NCBI RefSeq assembly: GCF_900099825.1 | Contig: NZ_LT629693.1 | Location: 1,798,001 to 1,862,000 of the forward strand | Source of the DNA: Bradyrhizobium ottawaense | GTDB lineage: Bacteria > Pseudomonadota > Alphaproteobacteria > Rhizobiales > Xanthobacteraceae | Direction: 5' to 3' | Length of the DNA: 64,000 nucleotides | Shown here: positions 17,665 to 26,928 of the stretch, piece by piece | How positions within the stretch are numbered: position 1 is the first letter of the stretch | Layout of the letters: each line of letters opens with the position of its first letter | The notes under the pieces: model-generated | What the model was told of the DNA's origin: nothing | The model's input: the letters and a program-made list of their open reading frames with translations, nothing else | Databases searched by the model: none | Made by a program: the position numbers and the translations under genes

Positions 17665-19590
17665 GTGACCACATTTAGTAAAACGCCGCTTCTCGATACC
17701 ATCCGCACGCCCGACGATCTGCGCAAGCTCAAGATCGAGCAGGTGCAGCAGGTCGCCGACGAACTGCGGCAGGAGACCATCGACGCGGTGTCGGTGACCG
17801 GAGGCCATTTCGGCGCCGGCCTCGGCGTGGTCGAGCTGACCACCGCGATCCATTACATCTTCGATACGCCCCGCGATCGCCTGATCTGGGACGTCGGCCA
17901 TCAGGCCTACCCGCACAAGATCCTGACCGGACGCCGCGACCGAATCCGCACGCTGCGCACCGGCGGCGGCCTGTCCGGCTTCACCAAGCGCACCGAGAGC
18001 GACTACGATCCGTTTGGCGCCGCGCACTCCTCGACCTCGATTTCCGCCGGCCTCGGCATGGCGGTGGCCCGCGACCTGTCCGGCGGCAAGAACAACGTGA
18101 TCGCCGTGATCGGCGACGGCGCGATGTCCGCCGGCATGGCCTATGAGGCCATGAACAATGCCGGCGCGATGAATTCGCGCCTGATCGTCATCCTCAACGA
18201 CAACGACATGTCGATCGCGCCGCCGGTCGGCGCCATGTCGGCCTATCTGTCGCGGCTTTACTCCGGCAAGACCTATCGCACGCTGCGCGAGGCCGCCAAG
18301 CAGATCAACAAGCGCCTGCCGAAGATCATCGCCAACCGCGCCAACCGCGTCGAGGAATATTCCCGCGGCTTCATGATGGACGGCGGCACACTGTTCGAAG
18401 AGCTCGGTTTCTATTATGTCGGCCCGATCGACGGCCATAACCTCGACCATCTGCTGCCGGTGCTGAAGAACGTCCGCGACATGGAGACCGGTCCGATCCT
18501 GGTCCACGTCGTGACGCAAAAGGGCAAGGGCTACGGCCCGGCGGAAGCCTCCGCCGACAAATACCACGCCGTCGCCAAGTTCGACGTCGCCACCGGCGCC
18601 CAGGCCAAGGCCAAGCCGAATGCACCGTCCTACCAGAACGTGTTCGGCCAGAGCCTGGTCAAGGAAGCCGAAAAGGACGACAAGATCGTCGGCATCACCG
18701 CCGCGATGCCCTCGGGCACGGGCATCGACATCTTCAACAAGGCTTTCCCCACCCGAACCTTCGATGTCGGCATCGCCGAGCAGCATGCGGTGACCTTCGC
18801 GGCCGGCCTTGCCACCGAAGGTTACAAGCCGTTCTGCGCGATCTATTCGACCTTCCTGCAGCGCGGCTACGACCAGGTGGTCCACGACGTCGCGATCCAG
18901 AGCCTGCCGGTTCGCTTCGCGATCGACCGCGCCGGCCTGGTCGGCGCTGACGGCGCCACCCATGCCGGTTCGTTCGACAACGCCTATCTCGGCTGTCTGC
19001 CGAACTTCGTCATCATGGCGGCCTCCGACGAGGCCGAGCTGGTGCACATGGTCGCCACCCAGGTCGCGATCAATGACCGCCCGAGCGCGTTGCGTTATCC
19101 GCGCGGCGAAGGCCGCGGCGTCGAAATGCCCGAAGTCGGCATTCCCCTCGAAATCGGCAAGGGCCGTATCGTCCGTCAGGGCACCAAGGTGGCGCTGCTG
19201 TCGTTCGGCACCCGCATGGCCGAATGCGAAAAGGCCGCCGACGAACTCGCCGCCCACGGCCTGTCCACCACCATTGCCGACGCCCGCTTCATGAAGCCGC
19301 TGGATGTCGATCTGGTGCTGAAGCTGGCGCGTGACCACGAGGTGCTGCTGACCATCGAGGAAGGCTCGATCGGCGGCTTCGGCTCCCACGTGATGCAGAC
19401 GCTGTCCGACCACGGCATGCTCGACGGCGGCCTGAAGATGCGCGCGATGATCCTGCCCGACGAGTTCATCGACCACGACTCGCCGACGGCGATGTATGCC
19501 CACGCCGGCCTCGACGCCAAGGGCATCGTTGCCAAGGTGTTCGACGCGCTCGGCAAGGACTACAAGGCCGAGACGGTCAAGCTCGCCTGA
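17665..19590 (+). CDS. dxs: 1-deoxy-D-xylulose-5-phosphate synthase
   Basis: 641 residues from GTG 17665, which gives the N-terminus [19 protein letters not shown] seen in related proteins; an in-frame ATG at 17644 is the alternative. Dxs condenses pyruvate and glyceraldehyde-3-phosphate, with thiamine diphosphate, to start the MEP isoprenoid pathway. The ThDP motif [20 protein letters not shown] is near 150, the substrate histidine is in [15 protein letters not shown], and the catalytic glutamate is in [13 protein letters not shown]. Full length with no defects. Followed by a strong hairpin at 19636-19658. Confidence 0.97.
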   Translation: MTTFSKTPLLDTIRTPDDLRKLKIEQVQQVADELRQETIDAVSVTGGHFGAGLGVVELTTAIHYIFDTPRDRLIWDVGHQAYPHKILTGRRDRIRTLRTGGGLSGFTKRTESDYDPFGAAHSSTSISAGLGMAVARDLSGGKNNVIAVIGDGAMSAGMAYEAMNNAGAMNSRLIVILNDNDMSIAPPVGAMSAYLSRLYSGKTYRTLREAAKQINKRLPKIIANRANRVEEYSRGFMMDGGTLFEELGFYYVGPIDGHNLDHLLPVLKNVRDMETGPILVHVVTQKGKGYGPAEASADKYHAVAKFDVATGAQAKAKPNAPSYQNVFGQSLVKEAEKDDKIVGITAAMPSGTGIDIFNKAFPTRTFDVGIAEQHAVTFAAGLATEGYKPFCAIYSTFLQRGYDQVVHDVAIQSLPVRFAIDRAGLVGADGATHAGSFDNAYLGCLPNFVIMAASDEAELVHMVATQVAINDRPSALRYPRGEGRGVEMPEVGIPLEIGKGRIVRQGTKVALLSFGTRMAECEKAADELAAHGLSTTIADARFMKPLDVDLVLKLARDHEVLLTIEEGSIGGFGSHVMQTLSDHGMLDGGLKMRAMILPDEFIDHDSPTAMYAHAGLDAKGIVAKVFDALGKDYKAETVKLA

Positions 19591-19635
19591 TTGCAAGCTA
19601 GCCTGATCCTGGCGAGCGGCGCATAAGCGTTGTCA

Positions 19636-19658
19636 GGCGAAGCGGTAACCGCTTCGCC
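19636..19658 (+). terminator. Hairpin after dxs
   Basis: A perfect inverted repeat with arms GGCGAAGCGG and CCGCTTCGCC around TAA, 46 bases after the dxs stop. No U-tract follows, so it may be a Rho-assisted or mRNA-protecting hairpin rather than a classic intrinsic terminator. Confidence 0.5.
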
Positions 19659-19677
19659 TCGGGAAAGATCGCCGAAT

Positions 19678-19757
19678 TAGAGCCTTAGATTAGGCTCTAC
19701 TTTTGTTTTGACGCGTTTTCTTCACGCGAACCGGCGTCCACTTCGCTTGAAAACGCC
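19678..19757 (+). repeat. Bipartite palindromic repeat, family A, copy 2
   Basis: The short variable hairpin TAGAGCCT ... AGGCTCTA (19678-19699) is followed by the conserved core ending in GAAAACGCC. It separates dxs from the deoxyribosyltransferase gene. Confidence 0.85.
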
Positions 19758-19776
19758 ATGGACCGCCGGTGCCCCG

Positions 19777-20340
19777 ATGAAGATCTATCTGGCAGGCCCC
19801 GATGTGTTCCTGCCGGATGCCGTCGACATCGGAAAGCGAAAAGCCGCGATCTGCGCCCGCCACGGCGTGCGCGGCCTCTATCCGCTCGACAACGCGATCG
19901 ACCTCGCAGCCAGCGATGCCTCGCTCAGGATCTTCAAGGGCAATGAAGCGATGATGGATACGGCGGATGCTGTTATCGCCAACCTGACGCCGTTTCGCGG
20001 AGCAAGCGCGGACGCCGGCACCGTTTACGAACTCGGCTACATGGCCGGCCGCGGAAAACTCTGCCTCGCCTACAGCAACGATCCGGCCGGCTATGTCGAG
20101 CGCGTCGCGCGGTTCGATGCCGTGACGAAATCCGCCGACGGCCGTCTGATCGACCGAGACGGGCTCACGGTCGAGGATTTCGGCCTGGCCGACAATCTCA
20201 TGATGATTCACGCGCTCGACCTGCACGGCGCAAAACTGGTGACGCCGCGGCAGGCGCCCTCGGACATCTGGCACGACCTCACCTCGTTCGAGGCCTGTGT
20301 CGTTGTCGCGGCGGGTCGCGCCAGCGGCAAAACGAGTTGA
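19777..20340 (+). CDS. Nucleoside 2-deoxyribosyltransferase family protein
   Basis: 187 residues from ATG 19777 (MKIYLAGPDVFLPDA). A start further upstream would translate the repeat and is rejected. The LAGPDVF motif, the loop VIANLTPFRGASADAGT with its conserved catalytic-type acidic region, and ELGYMAGRGK are typical of the family, which exchanges bases on 2'-deoxynucleosides or hydrolyses nucleotides. Its stop overlaps the start region of tlyA, so the pair is probably co-translated. The biological substrate is not predictable. Confidence 0.88.
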   Translation: MKIYLAGPDVFLPDAVDIGKRKAAICARHGVRGLYPLDNAIDLAASDASLRIFKGNEAMMDTADAVIANLTPFRGASADAGTVYELGYMAGRGKLCLAYSNDPAGYVERVARFDAVTKSADGRLIDRDGLTVEDFGLADNLMMIHALDLHGAKLVTPRQAPSDIWHDLTSFEACVVVAAGRASGKTS

Positions 20341-21098
20341 CCTTGGCAAACAAGAGCGAAAACGAAACCTCCTCCCGCAAGCGCGCGGACGTGCTGCTGG
20401 TCGAGCGCGGCCTGTTCGAAAGCCGCGCCCGCGCCCGCGCCGCGATCGAGGCGGGTTTTGTGACGGCCGGCGGCAAGCAGGTGCTGAAGGCATCGGAGAC
20501 GATCGCGGCGGACGCAGAAATTTCCGCGCAGCCCGCCCACCCCTGGGTATCCCGCGGCGGCGTCAAGCTCGCCGGCGCACTGGAACAGTATCCGATCGAG
20601 GTCGAAGGCCATGTCTGCCTCGACGTCGGCGCCTCCACCGGCGGCTTCACCGAGGTGCTGCTGGCGAACGGCGCCAGTCTTGTGTTCGCCATCGACGTCG
20701 GCCACGGCCAGTTGCACCACTCCCTGCAAAACCATCCCCACATCGTGTCGATGGAAGAGACGGATATCCGCGCCTACGAAGGCAAGCGGCTGCCGGCGCG
20801 GCCGGATATCGTCGTCATCGACGTCAGCTTCATCTCGCTGAAAGCCGTGCTGCCGGTGGCGTTGTCGCTGGCAGCGGCGCCGATGCACCTGCTGGCGCTG
20901 ATCAAGCCGCAATTCGAGGCCGAGCGGAAACACTCCAAGCACGGCATCATCCGCAACGCGATGGTGCATCAGCAAATCTGCGACGATATCTCGGCGTTTG
21001 CCGCGTCGCTTGGCTGCACCGACATCCAGGTGTTTCCGTCGTCCATTGCCGGCGGCGACGGCAACATCGAATTCTTCATCGGGGCGCGCCGTGGCTGA
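20337..21098 (+). CDS. tlyA: TlyA-family rRNA 2'-O-methyltransferase (S4 + FtsJ domains)
   Basis: 253 residues from TTG 20337, overlapping the previous stop (TTGA); TTG 20343 is an alternative start. An S4 RNA-binding domain ([20 protein letters not shown], about 16-75) is followed by an FtsJ-like SAM domain with [16 protein letters not shown] and [10 protein letters not shown]. TlyA methylates cytidine 2'-OH in 16S/23S rRNA in mycobacteria and affects capreomycin sensitivity; it was formerly called hemolysin A. The downstream methyltransferase gene overlaps by eight bases, suggesting an RNA-modification operon. Confidence 0.93.
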   Translation: MTLANKSENETSSRKRADVLLVERGLFESRARARAAIEAGFVTAGGKQVLKASETIAADAEISAQPAHPWVSRGGVKLAGALEQYPIEVEGHVCLDVGASTGGFTEVLLANGASLVFAIDVGHGQLHHSLQNHPHIVSMEETDIRAYEGKRLPARPDIVVIDVSFISLKAVLPVALSLAAAPMHLLALIKPQFEAERKHSKHGIIRNAMVHQQICDDISAFAASLGCTDIQVFPSSIAGGDGNIEFFIGARRG

Positions 21099-22338
21099 CA
21101 TCGAGCGTCTCGTCATCGACCATGTCGGCCATCGCGGCGACGGCGTCGCCACCGTTGGCGGCGAAAGCGTCTACGTGCCGTACACGCTGGGCGGCGAAAC
21201 CGTCGAGGTCGCACCCGTCCCCGGCCACCATCCCGACCGCCGCCGGCTGGTCGCGGTCGAAATCCCAAGTCCCGAACGCGTGGCGCCGTTCTGTCCGCAT
21301 TTCGGCATCTGCGGCGGCTGCGCGATCCAGCACTGGGAGACGGCGCCCTATCGCGCCTGGAAGCGCGACATCGTGGTGACGACCCTGGCGCAGGCCGGGA
21401 TCGCGTGCGAGGTCGCACCGCTCATCGATGCGCATGGCGCGGGCCGCCGCCGCATCACCCTGCACGCGCGGATGGGAACCCACGAGGTGCTCAAGGTCGG
21501 CTTCGCCGCGGTCAGTTCGCACGACATCGTCCCGATCAACCGCTGCCCGATCCTCGATCCGCATCTCGACGGCGCGATCGAGGCCGCCTGGGCCATCGCC
21601 GAACCGCTGATCGGCGTAGGCAAGCCGCTCGACATCCAGGTCACGGCCACCGAAAACGGTTTGGATGTCGATGTCCGCGGCTCCGGGCCGGTGTCGACCA
21701 AACTGATCGGCAAGCTCTCTGAAGTCGCCAAGCAACACGGGCTGGCGCGGCTGACGCGCCATGGCGAACTGGTCTTGGCGCGAACGACGCCGGTGATCTC
21801 GATCGGCGCCGCACAGGTCGCGCTGCCGCCGGGATCGTTCCTGCAAGCCACGATAGCGGGTGAGGAAACGCTGGCAGCCCTGGTGGCCGATCATTGCAAG
21901 CGAGCCAAGCATGTCGCCGATCTCTTTTGCGGCGTCGGCCCGTTTGCGCTGCGGCTGGCCGCGAAATCACGGGTGGCGGCGTTCGACAACGACGCCAGCT
22001 CGATCGCGGCGCTGCAGAAAGCGGCGACATCGACGTCGGGATTGAAACCGCTCAAGGCGGAGGCGCGCGACCTGTTCCGGCGTCCGCTGGTGCCGCAGGA
22101 GCTGCGCGACTACGACACGGTTGTGTTCGACCCGCCCCGGCAGGGCGCGCAGGCGGTCGCGACCCATCTCGCCGCCAGCAAGGTTCCGACGGTTGTCGCG
22201 GTGTCCTGCAACGTCGCGACCTTTGCGCGCGACGCCAGAATTCTGATCGACGGCGGCTACAAGATCGACGGCGTCACGCCGGTGGATCAGTTTCGCCACA
22301 CGCCGCATGTGGAATTGGTGGCAAGGTTCAGACGGTAG
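21091..22338 (+). CDS. Class B RNA m5U methyltransferase (RlmC/RlmD/TrmA family)
   Basis: 415 residues from GTG 21091, overlapping the tlyA stop by eight bases. A short TRAM-like N-terminus is followed by iron-sulfur cysteines in [10 protein letters not shown], a SAM motif [15 protein letters not shown], the DPPRQGAQA motif and the catalytic cysteine in [14 protein letters not shown]. Members methylate uridine C5 in 23S rRNA or tRNA; which one cannot be decided from sequence. Together with tlyA this forms a small RNA-methylation unit. Confidence 0.93.
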   Translation: MADIERLVIDHVGHRGDGVATVGGESVYVPYTLGGETVEVAPVPGHHPDRRRLVAVEIPSPERVAPFCPHFGICGGCAIQHWETAPYRAWKRDIVVTTLAQAGIACEVAPLIDAHGAGRRRITLHARMGTHEVLKVGFAAVSSHDIVPINRCPILDPHLDGAIEAAWAIAEPLIGVGKPLDIQVTATENGLDVDVRGSGPVSTKLIGKLSEVAKQHGLARLTRHGELVLARTTPVISIGAAQVALPPGSFLQATIAGEETLAALVADHCKRAKHVADLFCGVGPFALRLAAKSRVAAFDNDASSIAALQKAATSTSGLKPLKAEARDLFRRPLVPQELRDYDTVVFDPPRQGAQAVATHLAASKVPTVVAVSCNVATFARDARILIDGGYKIDGVTPVDQFRHTPHVELVARFRR

Positions 22339-22492
22339 CGGACTTCGGCTCCCCCGGCTTTGGAGGGAGGCGATCGGTCGCGCAGCGAGCGGAGCGGGTG
22401 ATCCTTCCGCAAATGAGATTCGTGCGATCTCTCCATCGAACCACTGGGCGGCCGCCGGGCGGGAAACACCGCCACGGGGGTGCGGTTTCGCG

Positions 22493-22759
22493 TCAGAGAT
22501 ATTTTGCGATCAACCGGAAGTCTCTGAGCGCAGCCTGACCTTTCGAACCCGATGCCTTGAACGATCGTTCGAGGCCATGGCTGATGTGATCGTGTATCAA
22601 CGCCTTCTTCGCGTTCTCGATGGCACTTTCCACGGCTTGAAGCTGTTGTGCAATCTGGGCGCAAGGCCTGCCCTGCTCGATCATCGCTATGATCTTTTCG
22701 AGGTGGCCATTGGCTCGCTTCAGGCGCCGGCCGATTGCAGAGTGCGGGTGGTCCATCAT
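22493..22759 (-). CDS. CsoR/RcnR/FrmR-family metal-sensing repressor (DUF156)
   Basis: 88 residues, all-helical. The family signature is clear: IGRRLKRANGHLEKIIAMIE, then GRPCAQIAQQLQAVESAIE and ALIHDHISHGLE. The conserved Cys33 and His58, plus His4 and His6 at the N-terminus, resemble the Cys/His metal site of RcnR/NreA-type nickel or cobalt sensors more than the copper site of CsoR. Two ATGs (22759, 22756) are possible starts; GGAG lies just upstream and inside the operator, so autorepression is likely. No efflux gene is recognisable on either side, so its main target is missing or distant. Confidence 0.88.
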   Translation of the reverse strand: MMDHPHSAIGRRLKRANGHLEKIIAMIEQGRPCAQIAQQLQAVESAIENAKKALIHDHISHGLERSFKASGSKGQAALRDFRLIAKYL

Positions 22760-22769
22760 TGGAATCTCC

Positions 22770-22809
22770 TATCCTCCGGGGAGGATAACCGCGATCCTCC
22801 CGGGAGGAT
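22770..22809. promoter_or_regulatory. Tandem palindromic operators of the metal repressor
   Basis: Two palindromes lie directly upstream of the repressor gene: TATCCTCC-GG-GGAGGATA (22770-22787) and ATCCTCCC-GGGAGGAT (22794-22809), centres 23 bases apart. G/C-tract palindromes flanked by AT are the known target style of CsoR/RcnR proteins. The first overlaps the ribosome site. Confidence 0.7.
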
Positions 22810-23078
22810 AGGAAAATGCGCTTGACAGCGATACAGGTCAGGCGTACCTGCCAAATCGTTGTCCAGAGCATTTGTTCGAGACAAGCATCCAACGCCAATA
22901 GAGAGCCCATGGGCAGTACCACCTTTGGCAACGTCACCCCGACGACCATGATCGGTCTGGCGATGCCGCAAAACAAGAAGATTGATCGCGCGGGCAATGG
23001 CCGCGTGAGTGTGATGGTCGCGACTGGCTGACCGTCCGCTCACCGACCTGCCGCGCAAAGCGGATATGGAGGTGAGCG
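22810..23078. other. Low-coding stretch beside the metal repressor
   Basis: About 270 bases with no gene I can support. Frames on both strands are short or interrupted. A minus-strand frame here reads hydrophobically (IFLFCGIARPIMVVGV) and could be a decayed membrane gene, but I recognise nothing. Confidence 0.4.
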
Positions 23079-23324
23079 ATGTTCGAAAAACTCGCAAGAT
23101 TCCGGCATTTTGAGCCGCGGCACTTGAAGCCGCACCGGCTTGAGGCTGCGCATTCCACTGACAATCAGCCGGGTTGTCGCCGTCCCAACGGCCACCGCCG
23201 GCGCGCGCAGCCGTTGCTGACGTGCCATTGGTCGATCGTCGATGAGACCCGGCTGGAATGCCGGTGGGAAATTGAATGCCACGACGGCCGCGGGCGGCGT
23301 GCGGACGGGCAAAGAATCCGATGA
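23079..23324 (+). CDS. Small Cys/Trp-motif hypothetical protein
   Basis: 81 residues from ATG 23079 with a near-perfect GGAGGT ribosome site at 23068-23073. The N-terminus is basic and His-rich (EPRHLKPHRLEAAH). The C-terminal half has PLLTCHWSIVDETRLECRWE, a paired Cys-X-Trp pattern that I recall from short uncharacterised proteins of Bradyrhizobium. No function is known to me. The strong ribosome site and the motif argue for a real gene within an otherwise poorly coding island. Confidence 0.6.
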   Translation: MFEKLARFRHFEPRHLKPHRLEAAHSTDNQPGCRRPNGHRRRAQPLLTCHWSIVDETRLECRWEIECHDGRGRRADGQRIR

Positions 23325-23339
23325 TGGTCGAACCCGAGA

Positions 23340-23465
23340 ATGCACCGGGTGGGGCGTCCAGTGCCTCATCACTATCGGCAAAAGCAATTGGCTCAGGCGT
23401 TCGTGCTCGTAACGCTGCTTTCCTGCGCCGCGATCTTCGCTGCAATTTTCTGGATATCGTCGTGA
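23340..23465 (+). CDS. Possible 41-residue membrane peptide
   Basis: An ATG at 23340, 15 bases after the previous small gene, encodes 41 residues. A short basic head (MHRVGRPVPHHYRQKQ) is followed by one clean hydrophobic helix (AFVLVTLLSCAAIFAAIFW). The ribosome site is weak (CGAG). Single-span small proteins of this shape are common in the group, but length makes chance possible. Confidence 0.35.
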   Translation: MHRVGRPVPHHYRQKQLAQAFVLVTLLSCAAIFAAIFWISS

Positions 23466-23812
23466 AAGCGAGGATCGCGGCCGCCGTGGAAAACGCCAGA
23501 CGATGGACCGCCATCGGCATTTTTCGGATCGCGAGCCTCATCTTGCGTTGCGCAATGAACCTGCACCAGCAGCGCAGGATTTCACACAACGGTCTTCGAA
23601 CCGTCCTATCGGGAACGCGGGTGCTGGAGCGGTTCGGAGCATGGTTGGTTCTAGACCGTCGCCGAAAGCGACAACAGGACGAGCAGGATTTTCACAGTGA
23701 ACGCCACGGCGGATTATCAACTCATTGCAAATCCCGCCTATAACGCCGACCGTGGACCCGTTTCCATTTTCTCAGCCCGCCTGCACGGCGAATTCCAGAC
23801 AAGGCGGCAGCG
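23466..23812. other. Gap before the ABC transporter operon
   Basis: About 350 bases with no supported gene. A GTG-started frame (23463-23743) is open but has no ribosome site and no recognisable motif. The region should contain the transporter promoter. Confidence 0.4.
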
Positions 23813-25546
23813 ATGACTCTGCAAGAACTTCTGACGCCGAGATTGGGGCAGGCGCTGCGGCCCAACATCTGGGACGCCGTTGCGCTGATCCTCGTGATCG
23901 GCGCCATGGTGCTGATCGTCTACGGCGGCGAGCAAACCACCCTTCCCTTGTCGGCACTCGACGTCACGCCGGTATCGCTCGATCCCGCGAATCTGCCGGG
24001 TTACGCGTTGCGAACGACCATGCGGATGCTGCTCGCCATCATCTGCTCGATCGTCTTCACCTTCGTCTACGCTGCTCTCGCCGCCAAGAGCCGGCGCGCC
24101 GAGATGGTGCTGATTCCGCTGCTCGACATCCTGCAGTCGGTGCCGATCCTCGGCTTTCTCACCTTCACCGTCGTTTTCTTCCTGAACCTGTTTCCCGGCC
24201 GCGTGTTCGGCGCCGAGCTCGCCTGCGTGTTTGCGATCTTCACGAGCCAGGCTTGGAACATGACCTTCAGCATGTACCAGTCGATGCGCAACGTCCCAAA
24301 GGACCTGGAGGAAGCCTCCCAAAGCTTCCACCTCAGCGGCTGGCAGCGCTTCTGGCGGCTCGACGTACCCTTCGCCATGCCGGGCCTGATCTGGAATACG
24401 ATGATGTCGATGTCGGGCGGCTGGTTCTTCGTCGTGGCTTCGGAAGCCATCACGGTCGGCGACACGACCGTCACGCTGCCGGGGGTTGGCTCCTATGTCG
24501 CACTCGCCATCAAGGAACAAAACCTCGCTGCGATTGGCTACGCCATCCTGACGATGTTTTTGGTGATCCTCGCCTATGACCAGTTGCTGTTTCGGCCCGT
24601 GGTGGCCTGGGCCGACAAGTTCCGGTTCGAGCAGACCGCTTCGGCAACCGCGCCGGCATCCTGGATGCTCGATCTGTTTCGGCGGACTCGGGCCTTACGG
24701 GCACTGACGTATCCGTTTGCGGCACTGAACAAAGCCGTCTCGAACCTGCATATCGCGTTGCCAGGCAGCCTGAGGATGCCAACCAGAAGCGGCCCGCCAT
24801 CCCGTATCGTCGATGCGGTCTGGCTCGCCTTTATCATTGCAAGCACCGGCTATGCCGCCTGGAGGGTCTATGGGTATCTCTCGGTGACGTTGAGTCCGTC
24901 GGATGTCCTCAGCGCCTTTGGATATGGCTTCATTACGCTGGCGCGGGTCAGCGTGCTGATTGCCCTTGCCACGCTGATATGGGTGCCGGTCGGCGTATGG
25001 ATCGGACTTCGGCCAAAACTGGCCGAACGAATCCAGCCGCTCGCGCAGTTCCTGGCCGCGTTTCCCGCCAACCTCGCCTTTCCGGTGTTCGTGGTGATTA
25101 TCGTCCGTTATGGCCTGAACGCGAATGTCTGGCTCAGCCCGCTGATGATCCTGGGCACCCAGTGGTATATCCTGTTCAATGTTATCGCCGGTGCGAGCGC
25201 CTTCCCGACCGACCTGAAAGAAGCTGCCGGCAGCTTCCATCTCAAGGGATGGCGCTGGTGGATAAAAGTCATCCTGCCGGGCATTTTTCCATACTATGTC
25301 ACGGGAGCAATCACCGCTTCGGGCGGATCATGGAATGCCTCCATCGTCGCGGAGGTCGCAAGCTGGGGCGACACCCATCTGACCGCCGCAGGTCTTGGTG
25401 CCTATATCGCGACGGCGACCGAAGCCGGAGACTTCCCTCGGGTCGTTCTCGGCATCGCCGTCATGTGCATTCTGGTGACGCTTTTCAACCGGCTCCTCTG
25501 GAGGCCACTCTACGCCTTCGGCGAGCGCCGTCTTCGCCTCGGCTGA
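23813..25546 (+). CDS. ABC transporter permease with two fused membrane domains
   Basis: 577 residues formed by two tandem copies of the NitT/TauT-type permease fold. Each copy has about six hydrophobic segments and its own EAA loop: DLEEASQSFHLSGWQRFWRLDVPFA-like near 165 and the equivalent DLKEAAGSFHLKGWRW near 470. One polypeptide therefore replaces the usual homodimer. It is cytoplasmic-membrane located and imports an anion or organic solute of unknown identity. The ATPase gene follows after 13 bases. No periplasmic binding protein gene is adjacent. Confidence 0.9.
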   Translation: MTLQELLTPRLGQALRPNIWDAVALILVIGAMVLIVYGGEQTTLPLSALDVTPVSLDPANLPGYALRTTMRMLLAIICSIVFTFVYAALAAKSRRAEMVLIPLLDILQSVPILGFLTFTVVFFLNLFPGRVFGAELACVFAIFTSQAWNMTFSMYQSMRNVPKDLEEASQSFHLSGWQRFWRLDVPFAMPGLIWNTMMSMSGGWFFVVASEAITVGDTTVTLPGVGSYVALAIKEQNLAAIGYAILTMFLVILAYDQLLFRPVVAWADKFRFEQTASATAPASWMLDLFRRTRALRALTYPFAALNKAVSNLHIALPGSLRMPTRSGPPSRIVDAVWLAFIIASTGYAAWRVYGYLSVTLSPSDVLSAFGYGFITLARVSVLIALATLIWVPVGVWIGLRPKLAERIQPLAQFLAAFPANLAFPVFVVIIVRYGLNANVWLSPLMILGTQWYILFNVIAGASAFPTDLKEAAGSFHLKGWRWWIKVILPGIFPYYVTGAITASGGSWNASIVAEVASWGDTHLTAAGLGAYIATATEAGDFPRVVLGIAVMCILVTLFNRLLWRPLYAFGERRLRLG

Positions 25547-25559
25547 TCAGGAGAAACTC

Positions 25560-26870
25560 ATGCTCGATCATACCAACCAGGCCAGCCTGCTCGATATCCG
25601 CGGCGTCTGCCGGTCATTTCCGAAAGGCAGCGGCGAGGACCTGCTCGTCCTCGAAAAGGTCGATCTGACAATTCAGTCCGGCCAAATCGTCGGACTGCTT
25701 GGCCGGTCCGGGTCCGGCAAGTCGACGCTGCTGCGGATCATCGCCGGCCTCATCGCGCCGTCTTCAGGTGATGCGAAATGCCGCGGCGAGACGATCAAGG
25801 GTCCGCCGAACGGCGTCGCCATGGTGTTTCAGTCGTTTGCACTGTTCCCGTGGCTGACGGTTCTTCAAAACGTCGAACTGGGGCTGGAAGCGTTGGGGGT
25901 CGACAGCACCGAACGCCGCACCCGGGCGCTCGCGGCGATCGACCTGATCGGTCTAGACGGCTTCGAGTCGGCGTTTCCCAAGGAATTGTCAGGCGGCATG
26001 CGCCAGCGCGTCGGATTTGCACGAGCCTTGGTCGTTCATCCGGATCTGTTGCTGATGGACGAGCCGTTCTCCGCCCTCGACGTGCTGACGGCGGAGACGC
26101 TGAGAACCGACCTGGTCGATCTCTGGATCGAAGGGCGGCTGCCGATCAAATCGGTGCTGATGGTGACGCACAACATCGAGGAAGCCGTGCTGATGTGCGA
26201 CCGCATTCTGGTGTTCTCGTCCAATCCCGGCCGGGTCGCCGCCGAGATCAGGGTCGACCTGCCACACCCGCGCAACCGGCTCGACCCGACATTTCGGCAA
26301 CTCGTCGACAGTATCTACGCCCGCATGACCCAGCGGGTGGAGGCGAAGACGCCGGCGATCGAGGGCATCCCGGGTACCGGCGTCGGCATGATCCTCAAGC
26401 ATGTCTCTTCCAACGTGCTCTCGGGTCTGATCGAGACCCTCGCCGGGCCACCGTATAACGGGCACGCCGACTTGCCTGTCCTCGCTACCCACCTGCAATT
26501 CGAAGCGGACGAAATATTTCACCTCGGTGAAGCCCTTCAACTATTGCGCTTTGCCCAGTTGAGCGAGGGCGATTTGATGTTGACGGAGGCCGGAAAACGC
26601 TTCGCTCACCTTGAGACAGATGCCCGAAAAAAACTGTTCGCCGAACATCTCATCAACTATGTGCCGGTGATGGGCCTCATCCGCCGCGTGCTCGATGAGC
26701 GGCCGTCGCACTCGGCCCCGGTCGCACGCTTCCGCAACGAACTCGAAGACTACATGGCGGAAGACCAGGCCGACGAGACGCTCAAAACCATCGTGTCGTG
26801 GGGACGGTACGCGGAACTGTTCGCCTATGACGAGCAGGCGGAGCTGTTCAGCCTCGAAAATCCACACTGA
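25560..26870 (+). CDS. ABC transporter ATP-binding protein with C-terminal extension
   Basis: 436 residues. The NBD (about 1-270) has Walker A GRSGSGKST near 49, signature LSGGMRQR near 143 and Walker B LLLMDEP near 163, and belongs to the NitT/TauT class. About 150 further residues (FLGEALQLL-like helices, TEAGKRFAHLETDARKKLFAEH) form a winged-helix-like region that I recall as the AAA-associated C-terminal domain (PF09821). This region may regulate the ATPase. Preceded by AGGAGAAACTC. It forms an operon with the double permease. Confidence 0.9.
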   Translation: MLDHTNQASLLDIRGVCRSFPKGSGEDLLVLEKVDLTIQSGQIVGLLGRSGSGKSTLLRIIAGLIAPSSGDAKCRGETIKGPPNGVAMVFQSFALFPWLTVLQNVELGLEALGVDSTERRTRALAAIDLIGLDGFESAFPKELSGGMRQRVGFARALVVHPDLLLMDEPFSALDVLTAETLRTDLVDLWIEGRLPIKSVLMVTHNIEEAVLMCDRILVFSSNPGRVAAEIRVDLPHPRNRLDPTFRQLVDSIYARMTQRVEAKTPAIEGIPGTGVGMILKHVSSNVLSGLIETLAGPPYNGHADLPVLATHLQFEADEIFHLGEALQLLRFAQLSEGDLMLTEAGKRFAHLETDARKKLFAEHLINYVPVMGLIRRVLDERPSHSAPVARFRNELEDYMAEDQADETLKTIVSWGRYAELFAYDEQAELFSLENPH

Positions 26871-26928
26871 GCCGCAGGCCTGGGAGGCGCAACATGCGAC
26901 GAGCGCCTTTGCCCGCTCTATTGGATAC

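Noticed and set aside
17602..19596. 664-codon minus-strand frame opposite dxs
   Set aside because: Shadow of dxs; composition (many His, Asp, Arg) is that of reverse-complement codon bias.
22756..23589. Long minus-strand frame over the low-coding island
   Set aside because: No recognisable motif, starts without a ribosome site, and overlaps the operators and the better supported plus-strand small gene.
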